From an uncultured Desulfosoma sp. (lineage in GTDB: Bacteria; Desulfobacterota; Syntrophobacteria; Syntrophobacterales; DSM-9756), in the NCBI GenBank assembly GCA_937960435.1, contig CALGPN010000005.1:62001-126000 (forward strand): a DNA stretch of 64,000 nucleotides, given 5' to 3'. Made by a program: the position numbers and the translations under genes. The stretch's first letter is position 1, and each line of letters starts with the position of its first letter. Shown piece after piece: positions 34,522-43,234 of this stretch. A model generated the notes under the pieces. The model ran no database searches. It was not told the DNA's origin and saw only the letters and a program-made list of their open reading frames with translations.

Positions 34522-37137
34522 CTATCCCTCGAAAGGCGCCACGGAAACCTTGCACACACGGCACGCTCCCAAGGCTTCCGCCGCCTCGGGAAGCAAAAGC
34601 TCCAAGAAGCTCTGGGGTCGAAAGCGAGCCGAAGGGCTTTCCACAAGGTCCATGGCCACGCATGTTTCATCGATGCGGCGCACGGAAACGAGAACCTCGG
34701 CACACCGCGCTTCAATGCACCCTCTTTTGGTCTTCTTGGTGACAAGGCGATCCGCGCACGTCACATAGCGAGTCATCATAGCTGTCACCATTTCTTCGGT
34801 CAAACCCGAAACATGGTAAGTCACTCGAAGCACGGCCGTTTTGGGCCCATCGGCCGTCGCGCGCTTCACCTCAAGAAGGCGAAGTCCCGCGGGCAATTGC
34901 CTGTTGAGCCGTTCCTGGACCTCCCGGGTCTCGAGGGGTTCTTCCAACTGGATTTCGGCTTCCTCCGCTTCGCTTTCCATCCCAACGGGCAAAGCTTCCC
35001 GGAAGGAAATTTTGGGATGCGGGTGGAAACCACGGCTGAAGGCCACCGGAAGGCCCGTCCTTCGGACGGCCCTTTCCATCATGCGGCTGACTTCCAGCTG
35101 GCCGTAAAAACGGGCTTGGTCCTTTTTGGCAAAACGGAGCCTGTAGGCATAAAGAGGCTCTTCGGCGCCTCGGGGCGACTCGGCCTCCGAAGGCGAGACC
35201 GCTTCGCCTGGGGGCTCGTCGTAAAGGCGTGGCGCAATGGCGGCGCCGTCACAAGCGCCGCAGCCCGAGCACGGCTCCCAGCGGCAATCCCCTGTCCCCC
35301 GGTATTCCAGGGCCTTTTGCCATTCCTCCCAAAGGTAGCCCTTGCGCACGCCCGCGCTCAGGTGATCCCAAGGCAGCGGGTCGGTTTCATCGTAGCGGCG
35401 CTGCGCTTGCGTATCGGCGCAAAGGCCCGATTCAGCGAAGGCCTCGTCCCATATGCGGCGCTGAAAGTGTTCCTCCCATGCGTCGAACCGGGCCCCTTTG
35501 CGCCAGGCCGAGACGATGACCTCCGCAAGGCGCCGGTCGCCGCGCGCCAAGGCCGCTTCCAGGACGCTCAGATCCGGACTGTGCCACTTCAACCGAATCC
35601 CAGGGCGTTTCAATCGTTCCTTGAGAAAATCCAGTCGACGAACCACTTCCTCCTTGGGGATCTGACCGGTCCACTGGAAAGGGGTCATGGGCTTGGGGAC
35701 AAACGTGGAGACGGCCACGTTGACCCCGGCTCGGTAGGGTTTCCCAAGTCGCCAGACCTTCATGGACAAAGCGACAATCTCTTCCAGGTCTTCCAGGGTT
35801 TCCGTGGGCAGGCCCATCATGAAATAGAGCTTGATCCCCTTCCACCCCAGGGCGTAAGCGTCCCGCACCGTCTGAAAGAGGTCTTCGTCTTCGATATTTT
35901 TGTTGATCAACCGCCGAAGCCTGATGCTGCCCGCCTCCGGGGCCACGGTAAAGCCGGTCTTGCGCACGCGGCGGATACATTCCATGAGGTCTTGGGAAAG
36001 CGTCCCCACACGCATGGACGGGAAAGAGACCGCCACGCGCCGGGAGGCCATCTCCCGCATCACCGCGCCCAGGAGCCATCCCAATCGGCAGTAATCCCCG
36101 GTGCTTAAGGAAAGAAGGGAAACCTCTTCAAAGCCGGTCTCTGAAACGGCTCGGCAGGCCTTTTCCACCAGCGTTTCCGGACACCGCTCCCGAACAGGCC
36201 GATAAACGAAACCCGCTTGACAGAACCGACATCCGCGGGTGCACCCCCGAGCGATCTCCAAGCCCAAACGGTCGTGCACGATTTCCACGAGGGGCACCAA
36301 GGGGCGGTCGGGAAGGGGGCTTTCCCGATCCAAGTCCGAAAGGACCCTTTTTGTCACCCCCGGATAGTCAGGGTAAAGGGGGTCCACCCCTTCGAACCGG
36401 CCGTGACCATCATAGCGGGGTTGGAAAAAGGACGGCACATACACCCCGGGGATCTTTCGCACACCCTCCAAGAATTCGCGCCGAGAACCGTCGCTCGAGC
36501 GCCAATCCCGGTAAGCCGCCGTCAGATCCGCCAGGACCTGTTCCCCTTCGCCCAAAACGATGAGGTCGAAAAAGGGGGCCAGAGGTTCCGGGTTATAGGC
36601 ACAAGGGCCTCCCGCCACCACGAAGGGGTCGGTGGACCCCCGGTCGCGGCTCTCAAGCGGGATTCCGGCAAGATCCAGCATGGTCAGAACATTCGTGTAG
36701 CTCAACTCATACTGCAGACTGAACCCCACGAAGGCGAAGTCCTTGAGCGGACGACGGCTTTCCAAAGCAAAAAGGGGATACCGGCTTTCTCTCAAACGGC
36801 GCTCGAAGTCGGGCCATGGAGCGTAGACCCGATCCGCTACGACGCCTTCCATGTCATTGAGTCGATGATACAGAAGGTGGATGCCTAGATGGCTCATCCC
36901 CACTTCGTACACATCGGGAAAAGCCAAAACGTAGCGCACATCGGCGTCGGGGAAATTCTTCCGGCGAGCGTTGATTTCTCCCCCGAGATACCGCCCGGGC
37001 CGCTCGATGCCCCTGAGCAACGCCTCCATCACAGGCTCCGATAGGGGCTCTCCTGGGATCCCATCCCCGCGGAATGTGATCGGTTCCGCCGGTCGGATGC
37101 CGGCGCCCACGGCGCCAGCGTCGTTACAGGCGCTCAT
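34522..37137 (-). CDS. TIGR03960-type B12-binding-like radical SAM protein fused to DUF2344
   Basis: 871 residues from ATG 37137, with GAGGTG upstream; a TTG 4 codons earlier overlaps the preceding stop. The order is: an N-terminal cobalamin-binding-like region (FPDVYEVGMSHLG), a radical SAM core with GCTRGCRFCQAG (C-x3-C-x2-C), a linker with several Cys (EPCSGCGACDG), and a C-terminal DUF2344 domain (YRLRFAKKDQARFYGQLE). The family is widespread and nearly always next to rng, yet its reaction is not established. Location suggests an RNA- or ribosome-related modification, which is inference. Confidence 0.9.
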   Translation of the reverse strand: MSACNDAGAVGAGIRPAEPITFRGDGIPGEPLSEPVMEALLRGIERPGRYLGGEINARRKNFPDADVRYVLAFPDVYEVGMSHLGIHLLYHRLNDMEGVVADRVYAPWPDFERRLRESRYPLFALESRRPLKDFAFVGFSLQYELSYTNVLTMLDLAGIPLESRDRGSTDPFVVAGGPCAYNPEPLAPFFDLIVLGEGEQVLADLTAAYRDWRSSDGSRREFLEGVRKIPGVYVPSFFQPRYDGHGRFEGVDPLYPDYPGVTKRVLSDLDRESPLPDRPLVPLVEIVHDRLGLEIARGCTRGCRFCQAGFVYRPVRERCPETLVEKACRAVSETGFEEVSLLSLSTGDYCRLGWLLGAVMREMASRRVAVSFPSMRVGTLSQDLMECIRRVRKTGFTVAPEAGSIRLRRLINKNIEDEDLFQTVRDAYALGWKGIKLYFMMGLPTETLEDLEEIVALSMKVWRLGKPYRAGVNVAVSTFVPKPMTPFQWTGQIPKEEVVRRLDFLKERLKRPGIRLKWHSPDLSVLEAALARGDRRLAEVIVSAWRKGARFDAWEEHFQRRIWDEAFAESGLCADTQAQRRYDETDPLPWDHLSAGVRKGYLWEEWQKALEYRGTGDCRWEPCSGCGACDGAAIAPRLYDEPPGEAVSPSEAESPRGAEEPLYAYRLRFAKKDQARFYGQLEVSRMMERAVRRTGLPVAFSRGFHPHPKISFREALPVGMESEAEEAEIQLEEPLETREVQERLNRQLPAGLRLLEVKRATADGPKTAVLRVTYHVSGLTEEMVTAMMTRYVTCADRLVTKKTKRGCIEARCAEVLVSVRRIDETCVAMDLVESPSARFRPQSFLELLLPEAAEALGACRVCKVSVAPFEG

Positions 37138-37145
37138 CGGGCACC

Positions 37146-38324
37146 TCAAGACGACGCGCGAGCGGCATAGAGGGGCGACATGGAGCGAAGGAGCGAGACC
37201 ACCGCCTCCAGGATTTCCACGGCATGGTTCACTTCGTCTTCAGTGTTTTCTTCATCCAGGGTAAAGAGCAGCGTCCCGAAGGCGCCGTCGCCCAAAAGCC
37301 CCATGGCTTCCAAGACATGGGAAGCCTTGGCGGTAATGGACATGCACGCCGAAGCCCCGGCGACGCAAATGCCCCGAAGATCCATGTGCAACAGCAGGGC
37401 TTCCCCCTCCACATACCGAATGGAGACATTGACAAGTCCCGGAAGGTGTTTGTCCGGATGGCCGTTGAAGCGCACGTCATCGATAGTTTCGGCGATGCGC
37501 CGCCGGAGCATCTTTTCCAGCCGGCCGCATCGCTCCATCTTGGCGGGAAGTCGCCTGAGGATGCGTTCCGCGGCGGCGCCCAAACCCACAATGCCCGGGA
37601 CGTTTTCCGTCCCCGTTCGGCGGCCGTCTTCTTGCCCTCCGCCGTGGAAAAGCGGCCACAGAGAAACCCCTTTTCGGCAATAGAGCGCCCCGGCACCTTT
37701 GGGGCCGTTGAATTGGTTCGCCGCCAGACTGAGAAGATCCACGCCCAGCTCTTTCACATCGACGGGAATGCGCCCCACCGAAGCGATGGCATCCGTATGG
37801 AAAAGCGCTCCCCGCCGGTGCACGACGGCCGCGATTTCCGCCAAAGGCTGGATCGTTCCCACTTCATTGTTGGCATGCATCACGGACACCAGCACCGTAT
37901 CCGGCCGCATGGCTTTTTCCACATCCTTGGGATCCACCATGCCGTGCTCGTCCACAGGGACCAAGGTCACGGAAAATCCGAACCTTTCCAGAGCCTTCGC
38001 TGCATAAAGGACGGAATAGTGCTCCACGGCCGAAACCACCAGATGCCGGCCATCGTGCATTCGATGGAACGCGCCGCCTTTGACGGCCAAATTGTTGGCT
38101 TCGGTGCCTCCGGACGTGAAAATGATTTCTTCGGGTTCCGCCCCGATGAGGGCGGCCGTCTGGGCACGCGCTTTGAAAATGGCGTCCTGAGGCACCTCAC
38201 CCAAGTGATGAATGCTGGCGGGATTGCCGTAGTGCTCTAAGAAGAAAGGTTTCATCGCCTCAAAGACTTCGGGAGCCAACGGGGTTCCCGCGATGTGATC
38301 CATGTAAATTCTTCGGCCCTCCAT
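37146..38324 (-). CDS. NifS/IscS-like class V aminotransferase fold protein without the PLP lysine
   Basis: 392 residues, full length for a cysteine desulfurase. Kept are H102 (VEHYSV), TSGGTEANN, N152 (HANNEVG), D178 and the sulfur-accepting C327 (ASACMSI). Changed are the Schiff-base lysine (Q204 in AANQFNGPKG, where IscS has SGHK at 203-206), with A201 for Ser, N203 for His, and A181 for Gln183. The changed codons read cleanly in the DNA, with no frameshift. GAGGGGGTG precedes the ATG. It probably cannot hold PLP in the normal way. It is coupled to the radical SAM gene (8-base gap). It could use sulfide directly, or serve as a scaffold or binding protein. Confidence 0.85.
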   Translation of the reverse strand: MEGRRIYMDHIAGTPLAPEVFEAMKPFFLEHYGNPASIHHLGEVPQDAIFKARAQTAALIGAEPEEIIFTSGGTEANNLAVKGGAFHRMHDGRHLVVSAVEHYSVLYAAKALERFGFSVTLVPVDEHGMVDPKDVEKAMRPDTVLVSVMHANNEVGTIQPLAEIAAVVHRRGALFHTDAIASVGRIPVDVKELGVDLLSLAANQFNGPKGAGALYCRKGVSLWPLFHGGGQEDGRRTGTENVPGIVGLGAAAERILRRLPAKMERCGRLEKMLRRRIAETIDDVRFNGHPDKHLPGLVNVSIRYVEGEALLLHMDLRGICVAGASACMSITAKASHVLEAMGLLGDGAFGTLLFTLDEENTEDEVNHAVEILEAVVSLLRSMSPLYAARASS

Positions 38325-38607
38325 GCCACACCCCCTCGTTCCGACATCGGGTAAACGCTCAAACTTTTTTCCGCAAAAGCATGTATCTATACGTTTCCTG
38401 CAGGGGCAGCGTCAACCCCTTAACCTGGGAAGGCCGGGGCGACGCCGCGGCGACTTTCTCCTTGCAAAAGCCTGTGGGGCGTGCTAGAGGGGGCGTGAAA
38501 TCTTTATCATGCCAAGGGCTGCCGGGCAGGCAGTGCCGTCAGGGGTTATACCACAGGGACAAACGGCTGGTCGGGAGTTCATCGGAGAAGCAAAAGGAGG
38601 CAAAGCG

Positions 38608-38916
38608 ATGAAGGTTTTCCTAGGCGGTCTTGCCGCAGCTTTTTTCGGCATCATTGGTATTTTCATTTGGTTCAAGCCTTTTCTCAACCTGCTGGCGGGC
38701 GCCATTCCCTTGATGCTGCTGCTCGGCGGCGCCATGGCGGCCTATTTGGGCTATGACGAGGTCAAGGACCAATTGCCGTTCGGCAAGAAGAAAGAGGAAG
38801 AGACCCCTGCGGCGGCCCCGACGGATGATCTTTCCAAGTACAAAGAAGAAGCGGAAAAGTACAAGCAGGAAGTGGAAAAGCTGAAAGCCGAGCTGGAAAA
38901 GGCTAAAACGGCGTAA
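38608..38916 (+). CDS. Small inner-membrane protein with cytoplasmic coiled coil
   Basis: 102 residues from ATG 38608, which has an ideal AAAGGAGG site. The frame is open further upstream, but without such a site. Two membrane helices lie at about residues 3-24 and 28-50. A Lys/Glu-rich helix with heptad pattern (KYKEEAEKYKQEVEKLKAELEK) makes up the C-terminal third. No enzyme motif is visible. It is preceded by a possible TTGCAA-N17-TAGAGG promoter and followed by a strong terminator, so it is a monocistronic unit. I do not recognise a named family. Confidence 0.8.
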   Translation: MKVFLGGLAAAFFGIIGIFIWFKPFLNLLAGAIPLMLLLGGAMAAYLGYDEVKDQLPFGKKKEEETPAAAPTDDLSKYKEEAEKYKQEVEKLKAELEKAKTA

Positions 38917-38944
38917 CGGCCGAAAGGTCGACTGCACCGCTTGA

Positions 38945-38980
38945 AAAACGCCTCCCGGGTGCCGGGAGGCGTTTTCGTTT
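38945..38980. terminator. Bidirectional intrinsic terminator
   Basis: AAAACGCCTCCCGG (38945-38958) pairs perfectly with CCGGGAGGCGTTTT (38962-38975) around a 3-base loop. The A run on one side and T run on the other let it work on both strands. It ends the small membrane gene and also the oppositely directed persulfide reductase gene. Confidence 0.85.
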
Positions 38981-39009
38981 TGCCCAAAGACAGGCCGGTT
39001 CCCCCCTTT

Positions 39010-40707
39010 TTAGGCCGGCGCAGAAGGCCCGTCCTGCACGGCTCTGCGCCACATCTCATAGGAACGGTAGCCGCCGCTGAGATTCTTGGCCTGAAACCCA
39101 TGTTGGCGCAGGGCCCGAGCGGCCACATAGGACCGCTGGCCGACGTAACAGTAGGCCCAGATTTCCCGGTCTTTGGGCAGTTCGCCCATGCGTTGTCGCA
39201 GAACTCCCAAGGGGATATGGACCGCGCCCGGAATGTGCCCGCGCCGGAATTCAAACGGTTCACGCACATCCAGCACCACGACGTTTTCGGGAGGCCGGTC
39301 CATGTTTTCAGCGTGAACGATGTCCACATCGCCTCGAACCACGTTGGCGGCAATCATCCCGGCCAAATTCACCGGATCTTTGGCCGACCCGAACTGAGGG
39401 GCATAGCACAGCTCGGCCTCTTCCAAATCGAACACGGTGCCGCCCTTCTGGAGCGCCATGGCGATGACATCCGTGCGGCGGACCGCACCTTTTTTGCCGA
39501 CGGCCTGGAGCCCGAGGATTCTTCCGTCTTTCTTCGAAAAGATGAGCTTCATGGTGATGGTTTCCGCGCCGGGATAGTAGCTCGCATGATGCCCGGGGTG
39601 GAGGTAAATTTTCTCGCAGCCGTACGGCTCGTCCCACAACCCGAGGCTTTTCAAAATTTTTTCGCTGGGCCCCGTCATGGCGAGCGCGTAGTCGAAAAGC
39701 CCCACGACGGCCGTCCCTTGGACACCGCGAAAGCGCGCATCCCGCCCGCAGATGACATCGGCCGCGATGCGTCCCTGCCGATTGGCCGGCCCCGCCAGAG
39801 CCAACAGGGTCTGACGCCCCGTAACCACATGCACCACTTCCACGGCGTCTCCCACGGCATAGATGGCCGGGTCGCTGGTCTGCATCCGGTCGTTGACGCG
39901 GATGCCCCCCAGAGGCCCCAAGTGGAGCCCGGCCTCCCGGGCCAACTGCACTTCGGGCCGAACACCGACGGCCACAATAACCAAAGAAGCTGAGATCCCC
40001 TCTCCGGAACGAAGCCGGACCGTCATCCCCCCCGATGCGGCTTCCTCGATCCGTTCCACGTGCGCCCCCAAACGCACATCCACCCCTTTTTGAACAAGGA
40101 CTTCGTGTAAGGGCAAAACCATTTCAGGATCGCACGCGGGCATGAGCTGATGCTGCATCTCCACCACGGTCACCCGCAGTCCCCGGCGGACCAAATTTTC
40201 CGCCATTTCAAGGCCGATATAGCCACCGCCGATAATCACGGCACTTCCTGCGTCTCTTTCCTCAATCAGGTTCCGGATGGCCCGACTGTCCGGGATGGTT
40301 CGCAGGAAGAAGACCCCCGGAAGATCCACGCCTTCGATGGGCGGTCGCACCGGAGAAGACCCCGGGGACAGCACCAAAGCGTCATAGGTTTCTTCATACT
40401 CCCGGCCGGTTTGATGGTCCCGAACCGAGATCCGACGGCCGTCCCGATCGATTCCCACCACCTCCGAATGAAGGCGCACCTCGATGTTGAACCGCTGTCG
40501 AAACATCTCCGGTGTGGCCACGAGAAGGTGCTCTTCCCGTCGGATCACATCGCCGACGTAATAGGGCAAACCGCAATTGGCAAAGGAGACGAAAGGCCCC
40601 TTTTCGAAAATGATGATTTCGGCGTTCTCGTCCAATCGGCGGGCCCGTGCCGCACAGGACGCTCCTCCGGCGACTCCCCCGACGACACAGATGCGCTTTT
40701 TTTTCAT
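39010..40707 (-). CDS. CoA-disulfide / persulfide reductase with C-terminal rhodanese domain
   Basis: 565 residues. The flavoprotein part has an FAD motif (CVVGGVAGGASCAARARR), the redox Cys C45 in SFANCGLPYYVG, a second NAD(P)-binding motif (VIIGGGYIGLEMAENL) and the AVGDAVEV motif. A rhodanese domain occupies the last 110 residues with its active Cys C520 (YCYVGQRSY). This arrangement is that of CoADR-Rhd and of the NADH-dependent persulfide reductase of Shewanella (Npsr). It would reduce CoA-persulfide, CoA-disulfide or sulfane sulfur in the cytoplasm, fitting a sulfide-rich cell. It is transcribed divergently from tamA. Confidence 0.9.
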   Translation of the reverse strand: MKKKRICVVGGVAGGASCAARARRLDENAEIIIFEKGPFVSFANCGLPYYVGDVIRREEHLLVATPEMFRQRFNIEVRLHSEVVGIDRDGRRISVRDHQTGREYEETYDALVLSPGSSPVRPPIEGVDLPGVFFLRTIPDSRAIRNLIEERDAGSAVIIGGGYIGLEMAENLVRRGLRVTVVEMQHQLMPACDPEMVLPLHEVLVQKGVDVRLGAHVERIEEAASGGMTVRLRSGEGISASLVIVAVGVRPEVQLAREAGLHLGPLGGIRVNDRMQTSDPAIYAVGDAVEVVHVVTGRQTLLALAGPANRQGRIAADVICGRDARFRGVQGTAVVGLFDYALAMTGPSEKILKSLGLWDEPYGCEKIYLHPGHHASYYPGAETITMKLIFSKKDGRILGLQAVGKKGAVRRTDVIAMALQKGGTVFDLEEAELCYAPQFGSAKDPVNLAGMIAANVVRGDVDIVHAENMDRPPENVVVLDVREPFEFRRGHIPGAVHIPLGVLRQRMGELPKDREIWAYCYVGQRSYVAARALRQHGFQAKNLSGGYRSYEMWRRAVQDGPSAPA

Positions 40708-40747
40708 AGACCGCCATCCTCCATGGTTACGAACTCAACGGTTCGCC

Positions 40748-40776
40748 TTGGCATTTCCCCCCAACAAAACTACAAT
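40748..40776 (+). promoter_or_regulatory. Sigma70-type promoter for tamA-pagL-tamB
   Basis: TTGGCA (40748-40753), a 17-base spacer and TACAAT (40771-40776) each differ from consensus at one position. It lies 55 bases before tamA and is one of the best promoters in the window. Confidence 0.7.
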
Positions 40777-40831
40777 GCCCTCCTAGAGTGGGCAAAATAA
40801 AAGATGTCCCTCGAGCGATGCGGCGCGGGAA

Positions 40832-42646
40832 ATGACACCCTGGAAGCCACCCCTGACACGACGGTCTCTGCACATCCTTTGGTTCGCCTGTGCTTTTGTT
40901 CCCCTGCTGCTTGTCCACTTCCCCCAGGTCGGTTTTGCACAATCCCTTCGCTACGTCGTGCGGTTCAATGACACCGCCGACCCCCAATGGATCGCGGAAC
41001 TCAAAGCCCTTTCCGACACAGTGGCCCTAGCCGACAACGGAGCGGTCTCCTTGGCGCAGCTCAAACGCCGTGCCGAAAAGGATCAAGAACTTTTCCGCAC
41101 CTATTTGAGATCACGAGGCCATTACGCCGGCACGGTGACCTATGGGATCGAGGACGAGGCGGATCCCATGGCGGTGTTCTTCGAGGTTGAACCCGGTCCG
41201 GTTTATCTTCTGGAAGAGACCGAGCTACAGGCGCCCGGCCTGGAACCTTCGGTTTTTGAGGCGATCGCCCAAGCCGTGCAGAACCTGCTGCCCGAAGGGT
41301 CTTCGGCATACGCCCATCGCATTGTGGAAGCCGACAAGGAAATCTTGGAACTTCTCGGACAGAACGGGTACCCCTTGGCGCGCATTGAGCAAAGGAAGGT
41401 GATCGTCAACCACGACACCCGGAGGGTGCGAACCGAGTACACGGTGGCGTCGGGTCCGAAGTGCTTCTTCGGTCCCCTAAAATTCCAAGGGCTTGACAGC
41501 GTCCGAGAAGAATCGATCCGTCCACGCATCCCGTGGAAGGAAGGGGACCTTTTCGATTCCCGGTTGATGCACAAAGCTCAGAGCAACCTGATCCAGACGG
41601 ATCTCTTTTCCGTGGTGCGTCTGGATCATGGGCCGTCCGCGGACCCTCAGGGACGCCTTCCCGTCGACGTGACGGTGGTGGAACGAAAGCCCCGGACTTT
41701 CAAGGGTGGCTTTTTCTACGCCACGGACGTGGGCCCTGAACTCAATGTCTCGTGGGAAAACAGAAACATTTCCGCAGGGCGCGCCCGGGTGGGTGCGGAT
41801 TCGTGGCTCTCCTCGGAAAAAAAGATTCTGGAAGGGCTCTATCTCCGGCGGGATTTCCTTCGCACAGACCAGTTTCTCCAAGCGGACGGCAAAATCGCCG
41901 AAGAGGATCGTGACGCTTATTGGTCCCGCAACATCGGTGCCGTGTTGTCCGTGAGTCGGCAGTTCAATCCCATCATCAGAGCCGGCGCGGGAGCCGGTTT
42001 TCGCCTTTCCGTCGTGGAACAGCAATCGGATCGGGAAACGTTCGGTCTCTTCTTTCTTCCCGCCGTGCTCCACGCCGACACTACGGACAACCCTCTGGAT
42101 CCGACGAAAGGCTTTCGCGCTCAGGTGCAAACCGCCCCACATTGGGACGTCACCGATCCGTCCCTTTTTTTCTGGAAGACCTCGACGACCGTGAGCACTT
42201 ATTATGACTGGGCCGGAGACGGCCGGTTCATTCTCGCCGGGATCCTTTCCGGGGGATCCATCTCAGGGGCGGCCCGCGGGAATCTGCCGGCTGATCTTCG
42301 TTTCTACGTCGGCGGCGGGGGCAGCGTCCGCGGCTATGGCTATCAAAGTCTGGGCCCCCGAAAGAATGGCGATCCCATAGGCGGGCGGTCGTTCCTTTCC
42401 TGGAACGGCGAGTTGCGTTGGCGGTTTCGGGAACGCTACGGCGTCGTCGGATTCCTGGACGGCGGCACCGCCTACGAGAGCACGGTCCCCGATTTCACGC
42501 AAAGTTTTCACTGGGGCACAGGGTTGGGGTTTCGCTACTATTCCCCCTTGGGGCCCTTCCGCATCGATGTGGCTTTCCCCCTGAACCGCCGGGCGGGCAT
42601 TGACGACGCCTTCCAGATCTATGTAAGTTTGGGGCAGGCTTTTTAA
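40832..42646 (+). CDS. tamA: TamA, Omp85-family outer membrane protein
   Basis: 604 residues from the ATG at 40832 (weak GCGGGAA ribosome binding site). A signal peptide ends near residue 37 (VGFAQS). Three POTRA-like repeats fill about 38-265, and an Omp85 beta-barrel follows with the conserved strand GGGGSVRGYGYQSLGP and a C-terminal aromatic end (QAF). TamA in the outer membrane works with the periplasm-spanning TamB to move lipids and insert some outer membrane proteins. The genes lie in the order tamA, pagL-like, tamB. Confidence 0.92.
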   Translation: MTPWKPPLTRRSLHILWFACAFVPLLLVHFPQVGFAQSLRYVVRFNDTADPQWIAELKALSDTVALADNGAVSLAQLKRRAEKDQELFRTYLRSRGHYAGTVTYGIEDEADPMAVFFEVEPGPVYLLEETELQAPGLEPSVFEAIAQAVQNLLPEGSSAYAHRIVEADKEILELLGQNGYPLARIEQRKVIVNHDTRRVRTEYTVASGPKCFFGPLKFQGLDSVREESIRPRIPWKEGDLFDSRLMHKAQSNLIQTDLFSVVRLDHGPSADPQGRLPVDVTVVERKPRTFKGGFFYATDVGPELNVSWENRNISAGRARVGADSWLSSEKKILEGLYLRRDFLRTDQFLQADGKIAEEDRDAYWSRNIGAVLSVSRQFNPIIRAGAGAGFRLSVVEQQSDRETFGLFFLPAVLHADTTDNPLDPTKGFRAQVQTAPHWDVTDPSLFFWKTSTTVSTYYDWAGDGRFILAGILSGGSISGAARGNLPADLRFYVGGGGSVRGYGYQSLGPRKNGDPIGGRSFLSWNGELRWRFRERYGVVGFLDGGTAYESTVPDFTQSFHWGTGLGFRYYSPLGPFRIDVAFPLNRRAGIDDAFQIYVSLGQAF

Positions 42647-42669
42647 ACCTCTTAGGGCTGGAGGAGAGA

Positions 42670-43209
42670 ATGCGCAAGCAGACGACGCTTTTTTTCTTGG
42701 CCTTCGTCCTGAGTCTCTGGGTCCCGGCCGGATGGGCTGCGGAAAAATTGGAATTCGGCGTCGGCCTGCGCACCGGGTTTTCGGCTACAAAAAAGCAAGA
42801 GACTTTTCACATCCATGAATTGATCGCCTACCATACGCTTCCCTGGGATTGGCAGTGGAACGGCGGATGGGTCTTAGACACTTTCTGGGAAATTCATTTC
42901 GGGATTTTGAGCGCGGCGGGGGAGGACCGCGTCCTGCTGTCCACCGGCCCCATGGTGACGCTGCAAACCCCGTGGAAACGGCTCTCGTTCATGGCCGCCG
43001 TGCGGCCCGCGTTTTTGGAAGATCACCTTTTCGGCAAGGAAAACCTCGGTGGTGAAATCCAGTTCACGGAAGAAGTCGGGCTGAATATGGCCCTGAGCCG
43101 ATACATCTCCATAGGATATCGATTCCAGCACCTCTCCAATGCCAATCTTTACCAGAACAACCCAGGCCTCGACTTCCACGTTTTGGAAGTCCGGTGTCTC
43201 CTTCCATAG
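42670..43209 (+). CDS. PagL-family lipid A 3-O-deacylase-like outer membrane protein
   Basis: 179 residues with a signal peptide (cut near residue 23, WVPAGWAAE) and a small beta-barrel pattern. The active-site stretch QHLSNANLYQNNPGLDFH carries H154 and S156. At the position of the catalytic Glu of Pseudomonas PagL (14 residues after the His) there is D168. The HxSNA core supports the PagL/acyloxyacyl hydrolase family. Deacylation of lipid A would remodel the outer membrane, but the Asp at the Glu position leaves activity to be shown. It lies between tamA and tamB, which is unusual. Confidence 0.82.
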   Translation: MRKQTTLFFLAFVLSLWVPAGWAAEKLEFGVGLRTGFSATKKQETFHIHELIAYHTLPWDWQWNGGWVLDTFWEIHFGILSAAGEDRVLLSTGPMVTLQTPWKRLSFMAAVRPAFLEDHLFGKENLGGEIQFTEEVGLNMALSRYISIGYRFQHLSNANLYQNNPGLDFHVLEVRCLLP

Positions 43210-43234
43210 TCCCGGGCCGATGCGAGCCTAGCAA

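Noticed and set aside
34294-36108. 604-codon plus-strand frame opposite rng and the radical SAM gene
   Set aside because: Antisense frame without family resemblance; the minus-strand genes have clear motifs.
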